Assembly: GCF_014650455.1 (NCBI RefSeq)
Contig: NZ_BMUZ01000015.1
Location: 132,257-196,256 of the forward strand
Length of the DNA stretch: 64,000 nt
Direction of reading: 5' to 3'
Origin: Streptomyces xanthochromogenes
GTDB lineage: Bacteria; Actinomycetota; Actinomycetes; Streptomycetales; Streptomycetaceae
Shown piece after piece: positions 7,844-15,757 of the stretch (position 1 is its first letter; every line of letters begins with the position of its first letter). The position numbers were made by a program, and so were the translations under genes. Under the pieces are notes generated by a model. It did no database searches, was not told the DNA's origin, and saw nothing but the letters and a program-made list of their open reading frames with translations.

Positions 7844-10063
7844 CTAGACGCGGCTGCCCGCGCTCTCCTGGGCCGCCGCCGACCACTCCCCGAACCGGGC
7901 CCCGGGCCGGGTCTGACGGGCCGCGTACAGCTGGCCGTCCGTGCCGAGCACCACGAGCACCGCCCGGCCGGCCGAGTCCTGCGACATGCCCGGTATCCCC
8001 ACGAACTGCACGCCCGGCGTCTCCCAGGCCGCCTGCTTGGCCGAGCTGTCGGTCGCCGGCACCACGCGGCCCTGCTCGTCCCGGGCCGCGATCACCAGCG
8101 CGGCCCCGTTCCCGTTCAGGCGGTACGCCGAGACGCGCCCGTAGCCGCCCGCCGGTGTGCGGCGGGCCACCTTCCACGCGGCCTCCGACGTGCCGGACGG
8201 GCCGCCGGGCGCGGCGACGGTCACCTGCGCGGTGCCCGCACCCCGGTAGACGGCGAGCGCGCCGCCCTTGCCGTCCGCCACCAGGCTCACCGCGCTGCCC
8301 GACGGCGGCAGACCCGTCGGCGTCGAAAGCCTCGGCAGCTCGCCGGGCGCGGGGGACACCCAGTGCAGCACCGTCTTGGCGGTCGGCGCCGCCACATGAA
8401 TCCGGCCCGACGGGTCGACCAGCGCGTCGATCCCCTCCACCACCAGCGGATGCGGAGGCTGCTTGCCCGCCGGGTGGTCGAGCAGCTGCCAGGGCCCCCA
8501 CCCCTTGCCGCCCTTGCCGCTGCGCATCGCGATGTCACCGGCCCAGTTGCGGGCCAGTACGTGCACGGTGCCGTCCGGGGCGACCGCGGTCGCCGGATAG
8601 CCCGTCTCAAGCGACTTCTCCGGGGCGGTGTCCGGGGTGCCGAGCGAGGTCCACGCGCCGAACTTGGGCACCCCGTCGGCGCCCACGCCGGTCTGCAGCA
8701 CACAGACCAGCTCTTTGTGGTGCTTCTGCCCCTTGAACGGAAGGACCGTGCGCGTACCGAACAGCTGAAGCGTTCCATCGGGCAGCCGTACGACCTCGAC
8801 CTGCGGGTCCAGCGGGCCCCCCGCGCTGCCCACCGCCTCGAACGGCCCGCCCCACGGCCCCTTGCCGGCCTCCCGCTCCACCCAGCAGCGCACCGCCCCG
8901 TTGAGCACCGCGAACGCCGCGAGCCGGCCGTCCTTGAGCGGCGCCAGCCAGCGCACGGTGCCCGGGGTACGGGTGCGGGTGCCGCGCGCCCAGCCGGCCC
9001 CGCCGCCCTTCAGGCCGTTGGGGCCCACCTTGAGGTCGCCGCAGCCCGCCGCGTCCCCGCAGTCGCGGTGGTCCGCCCAGCCGTAGGCGTTCAGGAGCTG
9101 GGAGTTGCGCCGCGTGGCCGCCGCGTCCAGGGACGGCGGGGTGTAGTTCGTCGGGTAGCCGATGTAGTTGGACACCGACGCCGGACGCCCCTTGCCCCCG
9201 CCCCAGTAGCGCTCCATGGCGGCCTGCATGAACTGCGCCGACGAGGTGTGGTCCTGATGGTCCAGATAGCTCAGGCCACGCAATATCGTCGGCGCGCTCA
9301 TCATCGCCACCGTTTCGCGCGGCGCGTGCATGGGGGTCGGGTCGAGCGTCCTTATCACCGTCGGGTTGACCCGCGCGATCACCGCCGCGAGCGCGTCGAT
9401 GATCTGGTCCCGCGTGTAGGCGCGCGGCATCCGCACCGGGCTGCCGGTGCCCGGCAGCGTCGGCAGCTCCTTGATGGCGCCCAGCCACAGACCCCGCATG
9501 CTCACCGGACGCGGCACGCTCACATAGCGCGCCTCGCACAGGCCCATGTAGATCAGCTGGACGTGCGGGGCGGCCTGCAGATAGTGCAGCTCGGAACGGA
9601 AGCCGGGCAGCAGCTCCACCGGCTCCACCGTCCACGGACTGTTGTCGTCGCCCGTCGCCATCAGGGCGTTGGCGGCCCGCAGACCGTTTATCCGCGCCCG
9701 CGCGAAGCCCGGCCGGTCCGTCCGCATCGACTTGAACTGCGGTGACTTGCCCGGAGCGTTGCGGCCGTCCGACTCACCGCTCGTCATGCACACCGTCACC
9801 GAAAGGGCGCCACTGCGTATCGACTGCTCCAGGTCCGGGTTCATGAAGTAGATGCTGTCGTCGGCGTGCGCGATCACGTGCAGATACGCCTGGTTGGCCG
9901 AATCCGAGGCCGGCTTGCCCGTCGTCGTGCCCGTCGAAGGACTGTCGACGCCCGCCCCGCCCCGAGGTGCCAGCCACTGCCATCCGCCGTAGGCGAGAGG
10001 CGCCGCCACGAGGCCGCCCCCGGCGACCTGCAGCAGACGTCGGCGAGATGGTGACGACGGCAT
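7844..10063 (-). CDS. Tat-exported PIG-L/LmbE-family deacetylase with beta-rich C-terminal half
   Basis: The 739-aa protein begins at ATG 10063 with AAGGAGC about eight bases upstream; the longer frame from 10117 lacks this. The N-terminus has a twin-arginine signal (SRRRLLQVAGGG) with a hydrophobic stretch, so it should be exported folded. Residues about 60-300 form the PIG-L zinc deacetylase domain: HADD at 66-69 (family norm HPDD) and DHQDHTSS further on. The C-terminal ~400 residues carry repeated blade-like strands (GRLAAFAVLNG, GTVHVLARN, GRIHVAAPT) resembling a lectin or sialidase-like propeller. It may deacetylate amino sugars in an extracellular polymer. The substrate is unknown; the Pro-to-Ala change in the metal motif is worth noting. 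Confidence 0.75.
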   Translation of the reverse strand: MPSSPSRRRLLQVAGGGLVAAPLAYGGWQWLAPRGGAGVDSPSTGTTTGKPASDSANQAYLHVIAHADDSIYFMNPDLEQSIRSGALSVTVCMTSGESDGRNAPGKSPQFKSMRTDRPGFARARINGLRAANALMATGDDNSPWTVEPVELLPGFRSELHYLQAAPHVQLIYMGLCEARYVSVPRPVSMRGLWLGAIKELPTLPGTGSPVRMPRAYTRDQIIDALAAVIARVNPTVIRTLDPTPMHAPRETVAMMSAPTILRGLSYLDHQDHTSSAQFMQAAMERYWGGGKGRPASVSNYIGYPTNYTPPSLDAAATRRNSQLLNAYGWADHRDCGDAAGCGDLKVGPNGLKGGGAGWARGTRTRTPGTVRWLAPLKDGRLAAFAVLNGAVRCWVEREAGKGPWGGPFEAVGSAGGPLDPQVEVVRLPDGTLQLFGTRTVLPFKGQKHHKELVCVLQTGVGADGVPKFGAWTSLGTPDTAPEKSLETGYPATAVAPDGTVHVLARNWAGDIAMRSGKGGKGWGPWQLLDHPAGKQPPHPLVVEGIDALVDPSGRIHVAAPTAKTVLHWVSPAPGELPRLSTPTGLPPSGSAVSLVADGKGGALAVYRGAGTAQVTVAAPGGPSGTSEAAWKVARRTPAGGYGRVSAYRLNGNGAALVIAARDEQGRVVPATDSSAKQAAWETPGVQFVGIPGMSQDSAGRAVLVVLGTDGQLYAARQTRPGARFGEWSAAAQESAGSRV

Positions 10064-10368
10064 CCGGCACGCTCCTTGTTGCATCCATGCGCCCCGAGTC
10101 CCCCGGGCGTCCGCCATGGAGTTGTTCGAACAGTCATCAGGAGGGAGGGCGTAGCAGCTCCTGAGGTTTCACTTCTGACGCTAAATTTGCCTGGCCGGTA
10201 TGAAGCCGCACGGTAGGGGCGTGTGGGCTTCAGCACCCCATCGGCCCATCAGTTCCCCAGTTTTCGCACTTTTTCGAGCTTAAAGCTCCTTTGTGCGGCC
10301 CCCGTGAGGCTGTCCGCCGATTGGAACTTCCAAGCGCCCACGGCCCGTCCTGACATAGATTTCACCGT
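10064..10368. other. Divergent intergenic region with AT-rich palindrome
   Basis: About 300 bp between the deacetylase gene (minus) and proB (plus). It is AT-rich for this genome. An inverted repeat GAGCTT-A-AAGCTC sits at 10276-10288, a possible operator. A TAGATT hexamer at 10356-10361, seven bases before the proB GTG, could be a -10 box for a leaderless transcript. No gene seen. Confidence 0.4.
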
Positions 10369-11496
10369 GTGACAGTGGCAAGGCAGCAGGTGGCACAGGC
10401 CCGCAGAATTGTAGTCAAGATCGGTTCGTCCTCACTCACCACCGCCTCCGGCGGCCTCGACGCGGACCGGGTCGACGCGCTCGTCGACGTGCTCGCCAAG
10501 GCGCGCAGCGGCGGCGAGAAGGACATCGTCCTGGTCTCCTCCGGCGCCATCGCCGCCGGCCTCGCCCCACTCGGGCTGCGCCGCCGCCCGACGGACCTGG
10601 CCCGCCAGCAGGCCGCGGCCAGCGTCGGCCAGGGCCTCCTGGTCGCCCGCTACACCGCCTCCTTCGCCCGCTACGGCGTACGCGTCGGGCAGGTCCTGCT
10701 CACCACCGACGACACCAGCCGCCGCGCCCATTACCGCAACGCCTACCGCACCCTGGACCAGCTCCTGGCCATGGGCGCGCTGCCCGTCGTCAACGAGAAC
10801 GACACCGTGGCCACCGACGAGATCCGGTTCGGCGACAACGACCGCCTCGCCGCCCTCGTCGCCCACCTCGTCCGCGCCGACCTGCTCGTGCTGCTCTCCG
10901 ACGTCGACGGCCTCTACGACGGCGACCCCGCCAAGCCCGGCACCTCGCGCATAGACGAGGTCCGCGGTCCCGACGACATCGCCCACGTCCAGATCGGCAG
11001 CGCGGGCAAGGCCGGGGTCGGCACCGGCGGCATGGTCACCAAGGTCGAGGCCGCCCGTATCGCGGCCGCCGCCGGCATCCCCGTCGTCCTGACCTCCGCG
11101 AGCCAGGCCGCCGACGCCCTCGCCGGGCGCGCCACCGGCACCCACTTCCACCGCACCGGCCGCCGCTCCGCCGACCGCCTCCTGTGGCTGGCACACGCCT
11201 CCACCCCGCAGGGCGCCCTGGTCCTCGACGACGGAGCCGTACGGGCCGTCGTCGAAGGCCACAAGTCGCTGCTGCCCGCCGGAATCGCCGCCGTCGAGGG
11301 CGAGTTCGTGGCCGGCGATCCCGTCGAACTGCGCGACCTCCGGGGCCGTGCCATCGCCCGTGGCCTCGTCAACTTCGACGCCAAGGAGATCCCTCAGCTC
11401 CTCGGCCGCTCCACGCACGACCTCGCCCGTGAACTCGGCCCCGGCTACGAGCGGGAAGTCGTACACAGGGACGATCTGGTCGTCCTGCACCCCTGA
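10369..11496 (+). CDS. proB: Glutamate 5-kinase
   Basis: The 375-aa length fits the two-domain enzyme: an amino-acid kinase domain (RRIVVKIGSSSLT start, LVSSGAIAAG, NENDTVATDEIRFGDND, GTGGMVTKVEAA) and a C-terminal PUA domain from about residue 285. It phosphorylates glutamate in the first step of proline synthesis in the cytoplasm. The start is GTG at 10369 with no Shine-Dalgarno; a GTG at 10375 is also possible. proA lies downstream with one small gene between, so the pathway genes are near each other but not in one tight operon. In Obg-linked actinobacteria proB often follows obgE; here it does not. Confidence 0.95.
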   Translation: MTVARQQVAQARRIVVKIGSSSLTTASGGLDADRVDALVDVLAKARSGGEKDIVLVSSGAIAAGLAPLGLRRRPTDLARQQAAASVGQGLLVARYTASFARYGVRVGQVLLTTDDTSRRAHYRNAYRTLDQLLAMGALPVVNENDTVATDEIRFGDNDRLAALVAHLVRADLLVLLSDVDGLYDGDPAKPGTSRIDEVRGPDDIAHVQIGSAGKAGVGTGGMVTKVEAARIAAAAGIPVVLTSASQAADALAGRATGTHFHRTGRRSADRLLWLAHASTPQGALVLDDGAVRAVVEGHKSLLPAGIAAVEGEFVAGDPVELRDLRGRAIARGLVNFDAKEIPQLLGRSTHDLARELGPGYEREVVHRDDLVVLHP

Positions 11497-11649
11497 AACG
11501 GCTGAAAGTCCAGCCATAAGACAGACACCTTCAGGAAAACCGCCCCGCGCCCGGCCTCGGGCTGGTCAACTTTGAGGCGGGGGTACACGCGGACCGGCAA
11601 TCCGCGCAGTACCGCACCGCATCGCACACAGCAGCACAGGAGGCCGCCG

Positions 11650-12108
11650 GTGAGACGAGCGCGCCCCGGGGCGGCGCCCCGAGGGACGACGGCTGAGCGG
11701 ACCCTGACCAGTGTGGGGACGGGGGCCGACGTCGAACGGAGCGAGGCAGTCGAGGAGCCCGGGGACATCCCCAGGCTGTGGCACATCACGCTCAGCGTCT
11801 CGGGAGCGGAGGCGCCGCTGAAGGAGGTCCGCCGCGGCCTCGAACAGCTCGCCCACGACCACCCGTTCCTGCTGACCAGCCGCTATGCCCATGACCACGC
11901 CGAGATCCGGTACTGGGAGGAGGCCCGCGACCTGCACGACGCGGCCGCCGTCGCCCTGCGCCTGTGGGGCGAACACCGCTCCACCGCCAAACTCCCGCCC
12001 TGGGAGATCGTCGGCCTCGAAGTCATCGACCGCGGGACCTACCACCAGCGGCTCGCCGAGGGGTACGGACCACCCCCGGCCGCCCCCGTGGGCGTCCACC
12101 CTTTCTGA
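11650..12108 (+). CDS. Conserved hypothetical protein between proB and proA
   Basis: I do not recognise a named family. The 152-aa protein starts at GTG 11650, with AGGAGG at 11638-11643 six bases upstream; a longer frame from 11572 has no such site. The first ~45 residues are Arg/Pro/Ala-rich and look disordered. The rest is a compact alpha/beta region: RLWHITLSVSG, LEQLAHDHPFLLTSRYAHDHAEIRYW, ALRLWGEH, WEIVGLEVIDRGTYHQRL, given here as separate blocks. No membrane segment or signal peptide. A gene of this type sits at this place in other streptomycetes as I remember them. Function unknown. Confidence 0.75.
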   Translation: MRRARPGAAPRGTTAERTLTSVGTGADVERSEAVEEPGDIPRLWHITLSVSGAEAPLKEVRRGLEQLAHDHPFLLTSRYAHDHAEIRYWEEARDLHDAAAVALRLWGEHRSTAKLPPWEIVGLEVIDRGTYHQRLAEGYGPPPAAPVGVHPF

Positions 12109-12113
12109 CCCCG

Positions 12114-12136
12114 CTCCCCGGGACCGTCTCGGGGAG
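12114..12136 (+). terminator. Hairpin after the proB-proA intergenic gene
   Basis: Inverted repeat CTCCCCG (12114-12120) / CGGGGAG (12130-12136) with a nine-base loop, starting six bases after the upstream stop codon. There is no U-run, which is usual for Streptomyces terminators. Confidence 0.45.
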
Positions 12137-12170
12137 TGGAACCGGGGCGAAACGCCCGCCCGCCGCGCAT

Positions 12171-12176
12171 TAGTCT
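12171..12176 (+). promoter_or_regulatory. Candidate -10 box for leaderless proA
   Basis: TAGTCT (TANNNT) ends six bases before the proA ATG at 12183 and there is no Shine-Dalgarno, so the transcript may begin at the start codon. Confidence 0.35.
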
Positions 12177-12182
12177 GCGGGC

Positions 12183-13475
12183 ATGGCTTCGCAGACCTCG
12201 CCCTCCCCGTACGACGACATGTCCCCGGTCACGCAGACCGCCTACCGGGCGCGCGCAGCGGCCGCCGAGATCGCGCCACTTCCGCGTGCGGTCAAGGACG
12301 AGGCGCTGCTCGCGATCGCCGACGCGCTCCAGGTGCGGACCGCGGAGATCGTCGAGGCCAACGCCGTCGACGTCGCCAAGGCCCGCGAGGCCGGCACCAG
12401 CGAGACCGTCATCGACCGGCTCACGCTCACGCCCGAGCGGATCCGCGCGATCGCCTCCGACGTGCGCGACGTGGCCGCCCTGCCCGACCCCGTCGGCGAG
12501 GTCGTCCGCGGCTCCACCCTGCCCAACGGCATCGACCTGCGGCAGGTCCGCGTCCCGCTCGGGGTCGTCGGCATCATCTACGAGGCCCGGCCCAACGTGA
12601 CCGTGGACGCCGCGGCCCTCTGCCTCAAGTCGGGCAACGCGGTCCTGCTGCGCGGCTCGTCCTCCGCCTACGCCTCCAACACCGCCCTCGTCCGTGTCCT
12701 GCGTGACGCGGTCGGCGGCGCGGGTCTGCCCGCCGACGCGGTCCAGCTCGTCCCCGGTGAATCCCGCGACTCCGTAAGGGAGTTGATGCGCGCCCGCGGC
12801 CTGGTGGACGTCCTCATCCCGCGCGGCGGCGCCTCCCTGATCCGCACCGTCGTCGAGGAATCGACCGTCCCCGTGATCGAGACCGGCACCGGCAACTGCC
12901 ACGTCTACGTCGACGCCGAGGCCGACCTCGACATGGCCGTCGACATCCTCGTCAACTCCAAGGCGCAGCGCCCCTCGGTCTGCAACTCCGCGGAGACGCT
13001 CCTGGTCCACCAGGACATCGCGGACGCCTTCCTGCCGCGCGCCCTGGACGCCCTGGCCGAGGCCGGCGTCACCGTCCACGCGGACGAGCGCGTACGGGCC
13101 TACGCGGACGCCTCCAAGGCCACCGTCGTCGAGGCCACCGTCGAGGACTGGGAGACCGAGTACCTCTCGTACGACATCGCCGCCGCGGTCGTCGACTCCC
13201 TCGACGCCGCCGTCGCCCACATCCGGCTGTGGACCTCCGGGCACACCGAGGCCATCGTCACCACTTCGCAGGCCGCGGCCCGTCGCTTCACCCAATTGGT
13301 CGATTCGACGACCGTCGCCGTCAACGCCTCCACCCGGTTCACCGACGGCGGCCAGTTCGGCTTCGGCGCGGAGATCGGCATCTCGACCCAGAAGCTGCAC
13401 GCCCGCGGCCCCATGGGCCTGCCGGAACTGACCTCCACGAAGTACATCGTGACCGGCGACGGTCACATTCGGTAG
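12183..13475 (+). CDS. proA: Glutamate-5-semialdehyde dehydrogenase (gamma-glutamyl phosphate reductase)
   Basis: The 430-aa protein has the usual family length. It contains the aldehyde-dehydrogenase-fold landmarks of ProA: VPLGVVGIIYEARPNVT, KSGNAVLLRGSS, RGGASLIRTV, the catalytic-cysteine region QRPSVCNSAETLL, and NASTRFTDGGQFGFGAEIG near the end. It reduces gamma-glutamyl phosphate made by ProB, using NADPH, to the semialdehyde that cyclises toward proline. The ATG at 12183 has no clear ribosome site. Confidence 0.96.
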   Translation: MASQTSPSPYDDMSPVTQTAYRARAAAAEIAPLPRAVKDEALLAIADALQVRTAEIVEANAVDVAKAREAGTSETVIDRLTLTPERIRAIASDVRDVAALPDPVGEVVRGSTLPNGIDLRQVRVPLGVVGIIYEARPNVTVDAAALCLKSGNAVLLRGSSSAYASNTALVRVLRDAVGGAGLPADAVQLVPGESRDSVRELMRARGLVDVLIPRGGASLIRTVVEESTVPVIETGTGNCHVYVDAEADLDMAVDILVNSKAQRPSVCNSAETLLVHQDIADAFLPRALDALAEAGVTVHADERVRAYADASKATVVEATVEDWETEYLSYDIAAAVVDSLDAAVAHIRLWTSGHTEAIVTTSQAAARRFTQLVDSTTVAVNASTRFTDGGQFGFGAEIGISTQKLHARGPMGLPELTSTKYIVTGDGHIR

Positions 13476-13542
13476 CCGTTCATAACTCTCCGTGGGATAG
13501 GGCGAGTTCGCCCACCGGCTGCCCAAACGGACCGCCCGGGGA

Positions 13543-13548
13543 TACGCT
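13543..13548 (+). promoter_or_regulatory. Candidate -10 box for the leaderless gene at 13555
   Basis: TACGCT ends six bases before the GTG start at 13555, the same spacing as at several other genes here; no Shine-Dalgarno is visible. Confidence 0.3.
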
Positions 13549-13554
13549 GAACGC

Positions 13555-14286
13555 GTGCCGGACGACGTAGGGGGCAGGCCGTTCCCGGACGGCTGGGAGC
13601 CCGACGACGACCGCGGGGGCGCGGACGATGACTTCGCCTCCGTGGTGTTCGACGAGGACTTCGTACGAGCCGCCGCCATCCACGAACCCAGCGCCGTCGA
13701 GCGTCTGCTCGCCGCCGCCCAGGCCCGTGCCGAGGCGGAGGCGGCCCGCGCCCGCGCGGGCGCCGGAGCCCCCGACGACGAGCTCTTCGACGACGGCTAC
13801 GCCCCCTACCGCCCCGGCCGCGACCCGGACGACCTCGGTGGCCCCGGCCTCCCCGGCGGCGCCGAGGCGGGCCCCTACGGCCGCTTCGGCGGGGTTCTGC
13901 GCCCCTACCGGGGCCGCGCCCGCTGGCACCGGCCCATCGCCTGGCTGATGGCCGTGATCATGGGTATCGGCATGGTCGCCCTCGCCTTCTCCGCCGTCTA
14001 CCGGGGCGCTTCCTCGGGCCGCGAGGACAAGGCGCCGCCGCCCCCCGCCACGAGCAACGTCGACAACCCGACCAACGCGGCGGCCCCGTCTCCGCCCGCC
14101 GCCGCCGGAGGCCGCCCGCCGGTGATCGGCTCGGCGCCGGGCACGGAGGGCCTCGCGCCCCCGTCCGCCACGGCCCCGCCTTCCCCGCCGGGCGCGCAGT
14201 CCGCTTCCGGCTCGTCCGTCCCCGCCCCCGCCTCGGCCTCGGCCGATTTCGGGGCGCCGGCGGTATCGGCTTCGAGCCCGCGCTGA
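13555..14286 (+). CDS. SCO2584-type membrane protein with SVVFDE N-terminal motif
   Basis: The 243-aa protein is a single-pass membrane protein. Residues about 22-45 hold DDDFASVVFDEDFVRAA, nearly the same as a block in the next gene. An Ala/Glu-rich helix and a Pro/Gly/Asp-rich stretch follow, then a membrane helix at about 126-148 (IAWLMAVIMGIGMVALAFSA) and an external tail very rich in Pro, Ala and Ser. By position after proA it corresponds to S. coelicolor SCO2584, reported as a spore-wall synthesis factor; that link is from memory. No enzyme domain is seen, so a scaffold role is likely. The GTG start fits a leaderless transcript. Confidence 0.75.
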   Translation: MPDDVGGRPFPDGWEPDDDRGGADDDFASVVFDEDFVRAAAIHEPSAVERLLAAAQARAEAEAARARAGAGAPDDELFDDGYAPYRPGRDPDDLGGPGLPGGAEAGPYGRFGGVLRPYRGRARWHRPIAWLMAVIMGIGMVALAFSAVYRGASSGREDKAPPPPATSNVDNPTNAAAPSPPAAAGGRPPVIGSAPGTEGLAPPSATAPPSPPGAQSASGSSVPAPASASADFGAPAVSASSPR

Positions 14287-14374
14287 GCACCCCCTGAACA
14301 GCCCGTGAACCGGCGCGGTGGAACTCGTCGGAAGTTGACGCGCACCAGCGCGTTTACCTTTCCCCCACGAGACC

Positions 14375-14380
14375 TACCCT
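14375..14380 (+). promoter_or_regulatory. Candidate -10 box for the gene at 14387
   Basis: TACCCT, six bases upstream of ATG 14387. The GAAGG between them could also serve as a weak ribosome site if transcription starts further upstream. Confidence 0.3.
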
Positions 14381-14386
14381 GAAGGT

Positions 14387-15469
14387 ATGGCAGGGCTTGG
14401 AGAGCCACCCGAGGAAACACCGGAGGGTCTCCCCGGCGGTGGCGACGACGAGTACCGGTCCGTCGTCTTCGACGAATCGTTCGTCCGCGCCGCCCGCCTC
14501 CAGGAGTACTCCGCGCAGGAACGGATGCGCGAGCACGCGCGGGCCGTGCGCTCCCGCCCGGGCTGGTCCCCGCGGGTCCTCTCCAGGCCCGCCATCGCGC
14601 TGGTGCTGCTGCTCCTCATAGCCTTCAGCACCGCCATCTACATGGGCGTCCGGCACCCCTACGAGCCGCCCCCGACCGGCCACCCCGAGCCGCTGCGGAT
14701 GTCCGTGATCCCGCTGGCCCCGCAGGACCCGGTGCCGGGTGGTGACGCCGAGCAGCTCTTCGCGCACAGCCCCGCCGCCCAGTTCCGCACCGGCGGCTCC
14801 GGGATCAATCTGCCGTCGGCCACCAGGACCACGCACTTCTCCGAGGCCCAGGTGATGAACGCCCTCTCCATCGCCAAGGACTACCTGGTCAAGTCGTCCC
14901 TGGACCCCGATGTCCTGGCCGGCGGCCCGGACCGCCAGATCCGGGTGCTGCTGGACCCCGATCTGATGGCCCAGTTCGACCAGAGCCTGGCCACCCCGGC
15001 CGCCGACGGCAGGCACTCCGCCACCGGCTGGCTGGTCCGCTTCGATCCGGCCAAAGTGGCTCTCGCCGACCCCCGGATCCGCGTCCAGGGCTCAATGAGC
15101 TACGCGGAGTCCGGCCCGGACGCCCTCCTCGTCACCACCGACTACGTCTTCGTCTACGCCCTGCGCCCCGCCGGGAACGGGCCGCACGCCAAGGACGCCT
15201 CGCTGTTCACCGTCCGCCGCGAACTGAACTTCCGGCTCGACCGCGAGGACCTGCGGCTGAACCGTACGGAGATCCAGGCCAGCACCGCCGAGGCCGGGCC
15301 CCAGGCCTGCTCGGCCGATGTGGCGGGCCGGCTGCGGCCGCTCCTGGCGGGGGAGCGGGCGAGCGGACAGGGCCCGGCCGGCACCGACCCGTACGCGACC
15401 GGTCCCGCCCCCGAGGCGCTCTGCGGCACCCTGGCCTCCGGAGCCCAGCCGTCCCCGAACACCGGCTGA
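14387..15469 (+). CDS. SCO2583-type membrane protein with SVVFDE N-terminal motif
   Basis: The 360-aa protein shares the N-terminal block DDEYRSVVFDESFVRAA (about residues 22-38) with the preceding protein, pointing to a common partner or an old duplication. One membrane helix follows (about 65-84, AIALVLLLLIAFSTAIYMGV). The remaining ~270 residues are extracytoplasmic and have alpha/beta character (TRTTHFSEAQVMNALSIAKD, QIRVLLDPDLMAQFDQSL). I recognise no catalytic motif. The gene keeps its place between the SCO2584-type gene and the M48 protease gene, as in other streptomycetes. A role in spore-wall or envelope assembly is an inference from that setting. Confidence 0.75.
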   Translation: MAGLGEPPEETPEGLPGGGDDEYRSVVFDESFVRAARLQEYSAQERMREHARAVRSRPGWSPRVLSRPAIALVLLLLIAFSTAIYMGVRHPYEPPPTGHPEPLRMSVIPLAPQDPVPGGDAEQLFAHSPAAQFRTGGSGINLPSATRTTHFSEAQVMNALSIAKDYLVKSSLDPDVLAGGPDRQIRVLLDPDLMAQFDQSLATPAADGRHSATGWLVRFDPAKVALADPRIRVQGSMSYAESGPDALLVTTDYVFVYALRPAGNGPHAKDASLFTVRRELNFRLDREDLRLNRTEIQASTAEAGPQACSADVAGRLRPLLAGERASGQGPAGTDPYATGPAPEALCGTLASGAQPSPNTG

Positions 15470-15483
15470 CCCCTTCCGGCCTC

Positions 15484-15613
15484 TGGGCCCTTTCTGCCCT
15501 TGGACTCTTCCCGCCCCTTGGCCCTTTCTGCCCCTTGGCCCTTTCTGCCCCTGGGCCCTTTCTGCCCCTGGGCCCTTCCCGCCCCTTGGCCCTTTCTGCC
15601 CCTGGGCCCTTCC
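15484..15613. repeat. 17-bp tandem repeat array
   Basis: About eight imperfect copies of a 17-bp unit close to TTGGCCCTTTCTGCCCC. Early units vary by a base, later ones are near-perfect. The plus strand is pyrimidine-rich throughout. It lies in the spacer between the SCO2583-type gene (plus) and the M48 protease gene (minus), which converge here. The other ~150 bases of this spacer (15614-15757) are also pyrimidine-rich with weaker repeats. Confidence 0.85.
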
Positions 15614-15757
15614 TGTTCTCCCAGCGCCTTCCTGCTCCCCCAGCCTTCCTGTCCCCGCGGCTCCTCGCAGTTTCCCCCGGCTCCTTACTGTCCCCCCTCA
15701 GTGCCTTTCGCCTCAGCCCAAGCCTTCTCAGCCCTGGCCTTCTCAGTCCAAGCCGTC

